Positions 9,044-18,728 of a DNA stretch of 64,000 nt are shown piece by piece. The notes under the pieces are model-generated. The model saw only the letters and a program-made list of their open reading frames with translations, had not been told where the DNA came from and searched no databases. Origin of the DNA: Petasospora fabianii (taxonomy: Eukaryota > Ascomycota > Saccharomycetes > Phaffomycetales > Wickerhamomycetaceae); the NCBI GenBank assembly GCA_022641835.1, contig CP048717.1, positions 1,302,001 to 1,366,000 on the forward strand, read 5' to 3'. Position 1 is the first letter of the stretch. Every line of letters starts with the position of its first letter. The translations under genes and the position numbers were made by a program.

Positions 9044-11224
9044 ATGCCCACACAACGTCGTTATATTTGTTCATTTTGTGCAAGAGCATTCTCTCGTTCA
9101 GAACATAGGGCAAGACATGAAAGATCACATACAAGAGAGAAACCTTTTTCATGTGAAAAATGTCCTTCGGCTTTTGTTAGAAGAGATCTACTCCAAAGAC
9201 ATATGCGTACGGTTCATTCGAAAGATAAGACTTCACCTATCTCATCACCCGATGTCTTCAAACAGTCAAATCCTTTGTTTCATACTCATAACTCCAATCA
9301 TCATCATCAGCATCAGCAGCAGTCTTCTATAGTCCCAGCCACATCAATGGTTAACATCGATACCCCACGATACAAGTTCAATGAGAAGAATATAATCTCT
9401 CTGTTAACTCTATCAAAGAAGTTTAACAAGTTAGCATACCTTGATCTCAACTCTAAAGTCTCTTCACTATTCTTAGTCTGGGGTACTATGTCAAACTTAC
9501 ATCTACCTATTGTTAAGAATGATCAAATCCCTTCACTAGATGAACACTCATCTTTGTTATATGCAATCTTGGCATTTGGTGCTTCATATTCAGATCAATT
9601 TGAAGATTGTATTAAGCTCTTGAACAAATCATGGATTCTTATACTCAAGTCCAATTCAAATCCAATGGAGATCATTCAATCTCTTACTATACTTTCACAT
9701 ATCTATCTCATTAACTATCATACCTTAAAGAGACTTAACTCAGAGCAAGAGTTGATACCAATAGAGATAATCATGGATTATCTCGATAAGACGACATGTT
9801 CTTTGATGCAATCATCAACAGATGTCCCTCTCTTCAACTACTGGTTTATCTTTCTTATACTTTCAGCTTTTTCAATGTCATCCAATAGGAAACCACCATC
9901 ATGTCATAAGTTATTCCTATCCAAACCTGTCCCATATTCATCCAATACAACACTCTTAGAAGATCTGATACAACTCTCTAAATCACCATCACTTCCAATC
10001 AATACCGAGTTGTCATCACAATGTCTCATTATGGGTCTATCAAACGAGTTACAAACTATCAAATCACATGAAAGTTGTTCATTGAATCGTAACTCGATTC
10101 ATAATGCAATCATAATGGCAAACAAATCTTTCATCTTATCATCATCATTATCTAATCTTCCATCATTGATTGAGGATATAGAGACAGAAGGTGATGAAGA
10201 TCTACTTGAAACTGATGTTGTTAAGAACTTGATAATGATCTCAAAGAGAAGTTTATTACTAAGTTGTCCTCTAAAGTTTCAAGACCTGGTTGTGGATTAT
10301 ATCACTCCTCCAACTACTAAACATCATTGGAACATGTTGAGTCTTACACTGAAGGAGTTTTGCATTGATCAGCATCAAACATTGCACAATCTATTAGAAC
10401 TGGCAACACAAGAAGAAGTGACTTCTGCTACTATATCATATATGAACTCATTGTCAATCCCAGAGGTTAATAACAACTTGGGTCTAACTTCATTACCATT
10501 GCTTTTCTTGGGTTTCATTGCTCATCCACCTTTGCAGAACTCATTTCAATCATATCTTAACCTCCCAAGAAACTTCTCCATTCCAATCATTGAAACATAC
10601 CTTTTCCTTTTGAAGGTACTCCTTACAACACATTGTCAACACCTTGATAACCCCATCATTCAATCCATTGTGTATCTCATTTCAGAAATGGGTACCACAA
10701 CTCCATCTCATATTCAATCAGAGATAAATAACATGGTACACTCTTCAAGCACTACACTTTCAACTGCTTCAATCAACTATCTTATAACTAATATTCTGTC
10801 AAATCTACAAACTTGGCTCTCATTGACTTCAACCAAACCTCACATCTTTGAAGGTATCTCTCTCTCTATCCCATCAACATCAATGACCCTCCCACCACCA
10901 CTTGAACAATCACAATCACAATCACAAGCACCACCTTCAATCCAACAATCGCATTCTCCACTCTCTTCATACCCACCATCACCAGATGAACACAAGTTTA
11001 TATCCTTAACACCACCATCACATCATCTTGCAATTCCAGATCGTATAAAACTCCCACCAATCCAATTAAAACCAAGAGATGTAAACAATGTAAACAACAT
11101 GAGAACAGATGAAAGAATATCACAAACTACAACAAACTTTATGAATAGTAAACAGTTACTACCGGCTCCAAGAGGTATGACAAGTGCTGGACCAACTGTT
11201 AATGCATTTAGATATGGGACTTAA
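9044..11224 (+). CDS. C2H2 zinc-finger transcription factor, YGR067C/ADR1-like
   Basis: A 726-residue protein with two adjacent C2H2 fingers at the extreme N-terminus: C9-C12-H25-H29 and C37-C40-H53-H58. The sequence ICSFCARAFSRSEH, then FVRRDLLQRHMRTVH, is close to yeast YGR067C and resembles the fingers of Adr1, Usv1 and Rgm1. These regulators bind CCCCT-like elements and act in carbon-source and stress control. The rest is a long helical region (about 110-600), probably a fungal-type regulatory domain, and a C-terminal tail with Ser/Gln/Pro runs (QSQSQSQ). The ATG at 9044 comes nine codons before the first zinc ligand. Target genes cannot be told from sequence. Confidence 0.8.
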   Translation: MPTQRRYICSFCARAFSRSEHRARHERSHTREKPFSCEKCPSAFVRRDLLQRHMRTVHSKDKTSPISSPDVFKQSNPLFHTHNSNHHHQHQQQSSIVPATSMVNIDTPRYKFNEKNIISLLTLSKKFNKLAYLDLNSKVSSLFLVWGTMSNLHLPIVKNDQIPSLDEHSSLLYAILAFGASYSDQFEDCIKLLNKSWILILKSNSNPMEIIQSLTILSHIYLINYHTLKRLNSEQELIPIEIIMDYLDKTTCSLMQSSTDVPLFNYWFIFLILSAFSMSSNRKPPSCHKLFLSKPVPYSSNTTLLEDLIQLSKSPSLPINTELSSQCLIMGLSNELQTIKSHESCSLNRNSIHNAIIMANKSFILSSSLSNLPSLIEDIETEGDEDLLETDVVKNLIMISKRSLLLSCPLKFQDLVVDYITPPTTKHHWNMLSLTLKEFCIDQHQTLHNLLELATQEEVTSATISYMNSLSIPEVNNNLGLTSLPLLFLGFIAHPPLQNSFQSYLNLPRNFSIPIIETYLFLLKVLLTTHCQHLDNPIIQSIVYLISEMGTTTPSHIQSEINNMVHSSSTTLSTASINYLITNILSNLQTWLSLTSTKPHIFEGISLSIPSTSMTLPPPLEQSQSQSQAPPSIQQSHSPLSSYPPSPDEHKFISLTPPSHHLAIPDRIKLPPIQLKPRDVNNVNNMRTDERISQTTTNFMNSKQLLPAPRGMTSAGPTVNAFRYGT

Positions 11225-11510
11225 TCAATCATCAATGGAGTATTATTGATTATGACTTAGTAGAAATATACTCATTTAACTATTTTAACAAGGTTTAATT
11301 CCTCTTTATTGATGATTATAGTATAAATGAAGTAGTGTTGTTAGTAATGGTTACCATAGCAACACACATATACACACAGACACCCAGACACACCCACACA
11401 CCACAAAATACAAACTCCCCCTCAAAACGTAAACAAAGAAGTAACGTATACTACTACTACTTTATAAAGAGATTATACTGGTATAACTTGGATATTTAGT
11501 TGGATTAATC
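11225..11510. other. Promoter of the coiled-coil gene: X-box and CA-rich tract
   Basis: Includes the X-box at 11350-11363 and a C/A-only tract at 11361-11404 built from acacac, cacccag and cacccaca words, which looks like yeast C1-3A DNA or overlapping Rap1-like sites. Repeated TACTAC lies at about 11450. Confidence 0.5.
11350..11363. promoter_or_regulatory. RFX-type X-box
   Basis: GTTACCATAGCAAC fits the RFX consensus GTNRCC-N2-RGYAAC and is close to the Crt1/Rfx1 operator known in yeast. It lies about 150 bp upstream of the ATG at 11511, a normal distance for a repressor site. In ascomycetes, RFX proteins control DNA-damage and cell-division genes. Confidence 0.6.
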
Positions 11511-12554
11511 ATGTCAAGACACGATCCAGACTCTGATCTTTCAACATTGACCAATATTCGTCTTAATACTCGTCGTGCAAAGTCTCGTCTTTATAGAGAA
11601 GCTCTTAATGACTCAAGCCACCAAGGGAACATTCATATGGATTTTAATGATGAAAGTACAATGTCACCGATAAAGCCATGGATTAGTACAAAGATGTCAT
11701 CATCATTGGAAAATGATAAAAATGGGTCTTTACCTAGGTCGAGAGGTGATCTAATTGGGGCTCAAAACTCAAGAGATGTTGATACGAGTCTCTTAGATGT
11801 CGAGAATCTGAGATATTTGGATGATTCATCATATGATAAGGATATCAAGATCAATAATGAAAAAAGACATAGATTCTTAAGAGACATTGTGACATCTCCA
11901 TCACCAAACAATTCATCAAAGTTTAAACTCGGAAGGGAAGGACACTCAAGGAATTCTCGTGTCATGTCTCCAATGAAGAGCCTAGGATTTAGGTCAAGAG
12001 ATATTCCTGATCTGAGACCCCCAAACTCTGATATGAGTCCATTGATAAGATCTAGGAGAAGTCCCACTTCTCCATTGAAGAAAAGATCACCAAAGAAAGA
12101 TGAATTTGATGATTTCGAACAACTTATCAACAAGTATAACCTCAAGAATGAAACAGAATACACCCTTGATAAGAAGAAGTCAGGAACTATGGACTTAGAG
12201 CTCAGCTCTTTAAGATCTAAAGTGAAGAAAATGGAATCACAACTTGAACATTATCATGAACTAATCGACTCCAAATCATCCTCATACAAAGATGAAGATT
12301 TATATAAGGAGAACGCTTTATTAGTCTCTGAGACAAGAAAACTGAAACAATTCATTGAGTTTATGGATACTAGTTTCAGTGATATGTATCAAAAATGGAG
12401 GGCAGATAAGGAAGAGAAAGAAAAGCTTCAAAAAATGGTTGATAAGATGAATAAGGTAAAGTTGGATGATACACCAAGACCAAAGACATGGAAGACTAAT
12501 ACTATCAAAACGAATGATGACGACTCTACGGAAAAGCTTCTTAACTTCCTCTAA
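11511..12554 (+). CDS. Unrecognised protein with C-terminal coiled coil
   Basis: A 347-residue protein that I do not recognise. The first 200 residues are polar and rich in SP/TP-type phosphorylation sites (MSPIKPW, TSPSPNN, MSPMKS, TSPLKK, RSPKK). Residues about 225-325 form a predicted coiled coil (ELSSLRSKVKKMESQLEHYH, then ENALLVSETRKLKQF and a Lys/Glu-rich heptad run). The mix of CDK-like sites, basic patches and a terminal coiled coil is typical of small spindle-pole-body or cytokinesis proteins, but no named family can be assigned. The X-box upstream would fit cell-cycle control. It converges on RNY1 with about 60 bp between stop codons. Confidence 0.7.
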   Translation: MSRHDPDSDLSTLTNIRLNTRRAKSRLYREALNDSSHQGNIHMDFNDESTMSPIKPWISTKMSSSLENDKNGSLPRSRGDLIGAQNSRDVDTSLLDVENLRYLDDSSYDKDIKINNEKRHRFLRDIVTSPSPNNSSKFKLGREGHSRNSRVMSPMKSLGFRSRDIPDLRPPNSDMSPLIRSRRSPTSPLKKRSPKKDEFDDFEQLINKYNLKNETEYTLDKKKSGTMDLELSSLRSKVKKMESQLEHYHELIDSKSSSYKDEDLYKENALLVSETRKLKQFIEFMDTSFSDMYQKWRADKEEKEKLQKMVDKMNKVKLDDTPRPKTWKTNTIKTNDDDSTEKLLNFL

Positions 12555-12613
12555 TGAATATGAGTATGAACTTATCTAATGAGTAGTTGTGTTGATAGAT
12601 TATAAGCACATGA

Positions 12614-13909
12614 TTAGTTCATACTAAACTTCAGATTAAAATCAATCTGACCATGTCCAAGCATGATCTTCTGTTGGACTCTACCTCTTGGAATAGCATC
12701 AGCAGAGAATGTACTCTGTCCATTAGCACTAATGATCCCAGTCTCTTGATCATATTCAAACTCAAATGGTTGAACATTAGAAGCACATATGAATCCACCT
12801 TCATGAATAGTACAATATCCACCTGAGCTTTTCAAATTAACTGAACCAGTTTCAAGTTGAATGAGTGAATATCCGGCACATGCACCAGACGTGTACCAAT
12901 GTCCATTTCTGATAAGACAACCTTGTTGACCACTAAGTCTAATATGACCCTTAACTGTTGGGTCAGTTGGAGAAGGACCAGGAACCGTATGGGTCTGTGT
13001 TGGATTCAGACCTGGGACTTTTGGTGGGAACCTAATACCGTCAGATCTGCAACGAGACGTGGTAAGTGTATCAATTGGAAGGTAGTCTCCACCAACTAGT
13101 GATCCACGAAGGTGATGGAAGTACCAAACTTCCTGGAGGGCATTAGTGGTATCACAACGTATATATGGTTCAGCACCGAATTTAGAGGTGAGAGCCTCAA
13201 GGATCTGTGATTTGGTGTAAGTTGCAGTCTCTGAAGGAGTGATCCCAGCCTCAACTAGCCAGTCATATGTAGGTAGTGAGGTGAAAAGAGCCACGGATTG
13301 GTTAAAGTAATCAACAACGTTGTTGTAAGCGGACATCTGATTACCATAACAAGAAGGTTTAAGAGTAGAATAACAAGTTCCATGCTTATTCCATTCATGT
13401 TTCCATAGATATGCGTCATTACCTTTGAAATCCTTCCAATACTTGTGCATAGTGTCTAGCAAGTCCCGATCGTGTTGTTCAATGATACTAACCGGGTCTG
13501 AGATCTCCATCGAGTTATCACAGAATTGCTCAAAAGATCCATCACAGTTATCTGGCCATAGACCATGGAGTGTAAATGAATCATTTGGACCCGTGGCAGG
13601 TTTATAATCCCAAAATTGGGTTTGTAACACGACACCACCTGGGTACTCAAAGCAACATAGATCAACATCCATATCGGTGGTATTGGTACATGAGAACGGG
13701 AGATCAAGAGGACATTGTTGACGTGAGGAGAAGATTGGTCCTGAAGATAATGATGACGCGTCGTGATAAGATGTTTCAACTAGTTCAGGAGAAGAAGAGA
13801 GTTGAGAGGAGTCAAAGAGACCCATACCCGTGAGACCAAGGGAGCCGATTAGGGCTAGAACTCTCTGACTGAGTCGACTCTGGATGATGTCCTTGTTTAA
13901 TGGGGGCAT
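12614..13909 (-). CDS. RNY1: Ribonuclease T2 (Rny1)
   Basis: A 431-residue protein, close to the 434 of yeast Rny1. Both catalytic segments are present: CAS I FTLHGLWPDNCDG with His115 and CAS II KHEWNKHGTC with His171, Glu172 and His176. Many cysteines suit a secreted or vacuolar disulfide-bonded enzyme. The N-terminus (IIQSRLSQRVLALIGSLGLTGMGL) holds a weak hydrophobic segment that may be a signal anchor. The last ~110 residues form the extra C-terminal domain found in fungal Rny1. RNase T2 cleaves single-stranded RNA through a 2',3'-cyclic intermediate; in yeast it acts in the vacuole on bulk RNA and cuts tRNA in stress. Confidence 0.95.
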   Translation of the reverse strand: MPPLNKDIIQSRLSQRVLALIGSLGLTGMGLFDSSQLSSSPELVETSYHDASSLSSGPIFSSRQQCPLDLPFSCTNTTDMDVDLCCFEYPGGVVLQTQFWDYKPATGPNDSFTLHGLWPDNCDGSFEQFCDNSMEISDPVSIIEQHDRDLLDTMHKYWKDFKGNDAYLWKHEWNKHGTCYSTLKPSCYGNQMSAYNNVVDYFNQSVALFTSLPTYDWLVEAGITPSETATYTKSQILEALTSKFGAEPYIRCDTTNALQEVWYFHHLRGSLVGGDYLPIDTLTTSRCRSDGIRFPPKVPGLNPTQTHTVPGPSPTDPTVKGHIRLSGQQGCLIRNGHWYTSGACAGYSLIQLETGSVNLKSSGGYCTIHEGGFICASNVQPFEFEYDQETGIISANGQSTFSADAIPRGRVQQKIMLGHGQIDFNLKFSMN

Positions 13910-14214
13910 AAGTGAGTCTGTGTATACGTGTATATCTGTTTATGAGATTGAAAGAAGAGAAGAAGAACGCGTGGGCTATAAATACGTGGGGAAGTGCTCT
14001 CGAGATGTCTTATCGCGTTATCTCAGTGGCGGGGGGCTGGAGTGTGTGGTCCGTACCATTATCTCTTCTCTTCATATATACAGTATAATTGGGCTTCCAG
14101 AGCTTCTATAGTGTTTGTCTTGTTAACATTAATCATAAATGTCCATTCTTCGTTGCATATTAGACAGTAGATACGTTTAAAGTAACGACATGTGTCTTTG
14201 TCATAACCAGAGAA
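13910..14214. other. RNY1 upstream region
   Basis: A 305-bp gap between the RNY1 start and the IVY1 stop, both on the minus strand. It has an ACGCGT at about 13968 and a G-run (GGCGGGGGGC) near 14030. No gene is visible. Confidence 0.5.
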
Positions 14215-15687
14215 TTATCCACCATCTTCACTATCACCATCGTCTCTCCATTCATTCTGTACAGGGAAATGATCTAATTTTGCACTTGGTGCAAGTCCCT
14301 CTCTTTTTTCTTCTTCCTCCTCTGATCCTTTTCCCTCCGCTTCTTCTTCGTCTTCACCTGCATTAGCTTCCTCGGTATTCTCAATGATACCACCATTCAA
14401 GACATCGGCACCAACTGAACTCTTTTGACTCTGAGTATCCTCTTTCTTCACTCTAGCAGACCCGGGAACAGGTAATGAAAACGAATTATCATCCATTGTT
14501 ATGGTCCTGTCTTGTTCGTCTTCACGGTTCGATGACTTTGGTGACATCATAATTGGGGTACTTGCGATTAATGGATCACTTGTCTTAAAAGTTTGGATTG
14601 ATTGTTGATGACTTAAGATAGGTTTCGTGGCAAAGACACCTCTGTTGAAACTTAGACCGTGATCATCTGCTCGTACCTCAGATTCCTTCTTGATTGTAGA
14701 GTTAGATGTATGTGTTGATGATGTAGATGATGCATGGATGGATTGGTGTGCATTTTCATTATTCTTCTGACTTTCATCTTCATTAACTGCTTCTTCATCT
14801 TCATCATCATCTTCATCATCAGCAATGGTAAATGGATCTGGACATTGAGCAATTAACTCATCGAGTCCACCACCGGACCAACCTTTTCTTGCGATTCCTT
14901 CATATATCTCCACCTGTGCTCTAACGACAGATCCAACTTGCATTAGGACATTATTTGAAGTATCTTGAACCAGGTCAAATGCTGATTGGTAATATTCATG
15001 CTTTAATTTATCAATTTCATCAATGTGTGATGTCAATTGCATGAGTTTAGTTCTGTATGCAACGAGATTTCTCGTCTTAGATTTACTCAACTTAGCATTC
15101 TCCTTTTCTTGTTGTTTCAACTCTTTAACACGATCTTTAATCTCTGTCTTGAAAGATTCATCATTTTTCATAGATTGCTCTTTAAATTTCCCAACTTGTT
15201 GCCTCACTGGTTTTTCAAATGTTTCTCCAACGCTGTGTGCAAGCAATTGTTGATGATTAGCCACGAGGAAGAACAATCCACCAGCGTTTAAGAGTCCATC
15301 AGCAGCGGATCCTGCTCCTTTACACTTAGCAGTTTTCTCTAATGCTGCACCAAAGTCTCCAGCGGCTTCAGCAACGAGTAGCAATGCCCTTCTATACTTA
15401 TCTGACGCGGCCAAGAGTTCTTCAAATGATTCACTTGTATGGGAAATTTCCGTCTTTGTCACCAGACTTCTAAAGTCAAGAGTCGAAGGTGTGAAAGATG
15501 TATAGGAGCTCAATGACTGTTTACGTGAATGCAAACCGGAAGCTGGGTATTGTTGTGATGTTTCATTAGTCGTGGTGTATGGTTGGGACAAGGTACCTCC
15601 ATTCAGGTAAGGATAGAATTCCGTAAGGTGTGTTGCCTTAGAGTATCGTGAGGGCGATGTGACCTTGGAAGGTTGGTCTTCGGCCAT
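14215..15687 (-). CDS. IVY1: Ivy1-like I-BAR phospholipid-binding protein
   Basis: A 490-residue protein (yeast Ivy1 is about 453). A disordered N-terminus of about 75 residues precedes a helical domain at about 78-285 (SFEELLAASDKYRRALLLVA to GIARKGWSGGGLDELIAQCP), which fits the inverse-BAR fold described for Ivy1. The C-terminal 200 residues are acidic and disordered, ending in an Asp/Gly-rich tail. Known role: Ivy1 binds phosphoinositides, Ypt7 and Vps33 at the vacuole and negatively regulates vacuole fusion and EGO/TORC1 signalling. VPS16, whose product partners Vps33, is also in the window. PCF11 and COX20, neighbours of IVY1 in S. cerevisiae, are here too. Confidence 0.85.
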   Translation of the reverse strand: MAEDQPSKVTSPSRYSKATHLTEFYPYLNGGTLSQPYTTTNETSQQYPASGLHSRKQSLSSYTSFTPSTLDFRSLVTKTEISHTSESFEELLAASDKYRRALLLVAEAAGDFGAALEKTAKCKGAGSAADGLLNAGGLFFLVANHQQLLAHSVGETFEKPVRQQVGKFKEQSMKNDESFKTEIKDRVKELKQQEKENAKLSKSKTRNLVAYRTKLMQLTSHIDEIDKLKHEYYQSAFDLVQDTSNNVLMQVGSVVRAQVEIYEGIARKGWSGGGLDELIAQCPDPFTIADDEDDDEDEEAVNEDESQKNNENAHQSIHASSTSSTHTSNSTIKKESEVRADDHGLSFNRGVFATKPILSHQQSIQTFKTSDPLIASTPIMMSPKSSNREDEQDRTITMDDNSFSLPVPGSARVKKEDTQSQKSSVGADVLNGGIIENTEEANAGEDEEEAEGKGSEEEEEKREGLAPSAKLDHFPVQNEWRDDGDSEDGG

Positions 15688-16120
15688 TTGTTCGGTATGT
15701 ATTGACCTTAGAGTTCCTGCAAATGATGATGATGAAATTAAAATGATGATGATGAGTTAACTAGACCAAGGTGGATGTGCGTGTCGTTGCGGAGAACTGG
15801 GCGGGGGGAATTCAACAGCAGCTCAGTCTCAGCGCAAGGTTTTCTTGAGATTAAACACGGCGGTAAGCTTGGGTATGAATAGCGACTATAAAGGTCACCA
15901 AGGCGACAACTTTCAATGAGGCGGTAGATCTAACGAGTGGATTGCTCTACTTTGTTATGTTTTGATAAGCAAAAAGATGTTAGGAGGAAATTATATTGGC
16001 GGGTGGGTGGTGGTGTTCGGGTTTATCGCGACTTTTGGATTTCAACGTTGAGGAAATTTTCAGTTGAAGGACGGCAGTTGAACTCCGGAGTTCTATCTAT
16101 TGGATCTATCAGTTATCATT
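15688..16120. promoter_or_regulatory. Divergent promoter between IVY1 and MRPL11
   Basis: A 433-bp divergent gap. Two GATGATGATGA words lie at about 15723-15755 and a GGCGGGGGG run at about 15803. No gene or RNA is visible. Confidence 0.5.
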
Positions 16121-16852
16121 ATGTTTAAACTTGGAAAACTTCCATATGTGGTGAGCCCCGTGAGACTATATGCTACGGCAGGCGCTGCGACATCCGCTAA
16201 GGCTGTTCCAAAGGGTGTTACTCCAGTGCAATACCTTAAGGATCCTTTGTCGAGAAAGACATACCTCATCAACAGATACAACACATTACTCTCCGATGCT
16301 CAGATAGTACTTTTCCTTCATCACAACAATCTCGTCAAGACTGAGATCAACACATACAGAGATCAGATTAGATCATTTGGTGCCGATATGACAGTTGTGA
16401 GAAATCATCTGTTTAAAGCCTACCTCAGATCCGAACATGAATCTGAACCTGCTAGTGTTGAAGCATACAAGAGAAACAGATCTGTTAAACATTCCCTTGC
16501 ACCATTGTTGAATGGACCAACGGCAATTGTTACAGTGAAGGAGAATGATCCACAAGTTGTTGCTAAGATTCTCAAGTTCACTAACACAACTAATGAAAAG
16601 TTATTTATCGTTGGTGCTCGTATTGAGAACAATTTGTTTGATATTAACCAGATTAAGCAATTTAAGGATCTTCCGACAAAAGAGCAACTTCATTCACAAC
16701 TTGCCGGTATGCTTACGATGCTTAGCGGTGCTGGTCTCGTTCAGACATTACAGGCTTCATCACAACATCTTTACCTTACACTTGAATCACACAGAAAGAA
16801 TAACGATCCAAGTGAGAAGAAAGAGGAGGAGAGTGGAAGTGAAGAGCAGTGA
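16121..16852 (+). CDS. MRPL11: Mitochondrial ribosomal protein uL10m (Mrpl11)
   Basis: A 243-residue protein (yeast Mrpl11 is 249). The N-terminal ~35 residues are basic and Ala/Ser-rich (FKLGKLPYVVSPVRLYATAG), a clear mitochondrial presequence. The remainder follows the L10 pattern: SRKTYLINRYNTLLSDAQIV, NLVKTEINTYRDQIRSFG, NHLFKAYLRS, then the variable C-terminal part and an acidic tail. The protein is the stalk-base subunit of the mitochondrial large ribosomal subunit. The start at 16121 is the first ATG in frame; an earlier open stretch lacks one. Confidence 0.92.
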   Translation: MFKLGKLPYVVSPVRLYATAGAATSAKAVPKGVTPVQYLKDPLSRKTYLINRYNTLLSDAQIVLFLHHNNLVKTEINTYRDQIRSFGADMTVVRNHLFKAYLRSEHESEPASVEAYKRNRSVKHSLAPLLNGPTAIVTVKENDPQVVAKILKFTNTTNEKLFIVGARIENNLFDINQIKQFKDLPTKEQLHSQLAGMLTMLSGAGLVQTLQASSQHLYLTLESHRKNNDPSEKKEEESGSEEQ

Positions 16853-18728
16853 TGATGGGGAAGCTATAAAATGTACATAATAGTGGGTTAACCCACAGTT
16901 CTCGCATATATGCAAAGTCCACTGGGGTCTTCATTACCTGGAAAGGACAGTTGATGTTACGATAGTTGTTTATGTAGAAGTCAGGTACTCTGTCTATGTC
17001 GACGCGTGCCTAGATCGACGCGTATCAGGCGCTTAATTTAACCTCATCCAGTCCAATGAAGTTCATTGAGCAATCCCTCCGACTTCGATAAATATAACTT
17101 GAGGTTATATTTACTTTAACAAATGATTGGTTATGTTGTCTCGGCGGCTGAGCTATGGCGAGAGCCGACCACGCCATCATCGGTTGTTCTGCATCATAAC
17201 ATGTTAACTAAAATTAAGACAGGTGTCATCGTTGAGATGCTATTTTCCGATCAATTGATGTTGTTAGTAAGACTTTAGTACAGGAGGATGTAGAAGACTC
17301 CAGTACAAGAGGATAATAAAAGCTACTATTAGAACCATATCAACTTAAAAGTTTCAAAGCCATAAGAAGCCTCAAGAACAACGGACACGGACATGGCCCC
17401 TTAAACAAGTATGTCGAGAGACTAATTAATCATTACCGTGTTCTCGTATGATAAGAAAACACACAGGAAATAACATAAATATGGTTCTAGATCGAATGGA
17501 TAGGTACACTACTGTCTTGCTTTACACCAAGAGTTATCCACTTAGTCTAATGACCAAGTGATATATTTCCAATGTAGGAATAACTGACATCACATGAAGA
17601 GCCGATAGGCCAGCAGAGTTGACAGCTACACGTGACGTGCCCATATCACCGTGATGATGTAAGACCGAGGTTATGTCAACAGAAAGGCACCTCATCTTGC
17701 ATCTGCAACAGTTAAGATATCAGTACTTTGGGTCAATTGAGTGATGTGACGACGCAGATGAAAGTTGCTGATGTCATTCTGGTTAACTGAAGAAGACCTA
17801 CTGAATATTTTGTAGTGGGGTTAGTTGGTTGCCTGAAAACTTGAAAGTAAGGAGGGGGCATCGAATATGATGCTTATGTGTACAATGGGTTCTTTATGCT
17901 GCTTGGAAGTGTTCTAGAAGGGGATACTGCTAACACCTTTTATGTACAGTTTATATGTATTTATGGATGTGGCTAAAAAAAGTACGATGCGAAACGACAG
18001 TGTCGCATCAAAAGGATATCTACCTGCTAGAAGATGAGGGAACATCATTTCATAATTGCATATGATACAAGTCATAAGACAGTGTGTAATAGAAGATATC
18101 AAGTCGGCTTGCGCCTCCCGCGGGTTATGACGTTTCTTTTTTCGGCAACGCACCAATGGCGTCATTAGACGTGGATAGAATTTTAAATGCCGGAAGGCAA
18201 AATCTAGAACGTCAATTTTTTTTTTTTTTAAGCTTAGGCAGGACTCGGGGGGAAGCTTGGCAGATCACTCTAGGCAGAACTCTGCCTAGACTTCGCCTAG
18301 AGGGCTCTGCCTAGCCCTGCCTACGGTGTCTGACTATTCGGGGGGCGGTCACCCCGGTACCGGCGCCACCGGTGACATGCTGCAAAGCTCCGCCTGGCGA
18401 CAAAAATAACATCCCGAATTACGCATTTGAGAGGCTGGACAGGTCCAGAAAAGCCGGGGGGCGGCTAAGACAGCACTAGTGTAAAATCAAAACAAAGTCT
18501 GACACCTTCCTTCTTATTCCTTCCTCATCCCTTCTTCATCCCTTTCACTTCCTTCATATTACTTTCAACACAGCCCTCCACAGGTCCTCATAAACGGATC
18601 TTGCAGTCCTTAAAGCAATCTTCTCTCTCCTCATCTCATCTCGCTTGCCTTTGTTTTGGATTTGAAGCTTACCCGCTATATACACACACACACATCAACA
18701 CGCCCACATTAACCGCCACATAACATCA
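16853..18728. other. 1.9-kb gene-poor gap before PTP2
   Basis: No credible gene is seen. Two TCGACGCGT words 16 bp apart lie at about 16998-17021 (MCB-like). A partial direct repeat AGTACA-(A)GAGGAT lies at about 17277-17312. A T12 tract near 18219 is followed by a GC-rich palindromic island at 18230-18470. The last 250 bp before the ATG are a C/T-rich leader (ttccttcttattccttcc). An 83-codon minus-strand frame at 17914-18165 looks random. Confidence 0.6.
18230..18470. repeat. GC-rich palindromic island with CTGCCTA/TAGGCAG repeats
   Basis: CTAGGCAG-AACT-CTGCCTAG (18270-18289) is a perfect 8-bp hairpin. Further CGCCTAG, CTGCCTAG and CTGCCTAC copies follow within 40 bp, and AGGGC/GCCCT brackets one of them. 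Next come GGTCACC paired with GGTGACA-type DNA around CCGGTACCGGCGCC, and a later GCCGGGGGGCGGC. The composition contrasts with the AT-rich surroundings. It could be a regulatory island of the PTP2 promoter or a structured RNA. Confidence 0.6.

Noticed and set aside
17914-18165. An 83-codon minus-strand frame in the gap before PTP2
   Set aside because: Isolated, no family likeness, and amino-acid make-up looks random; likely chance.
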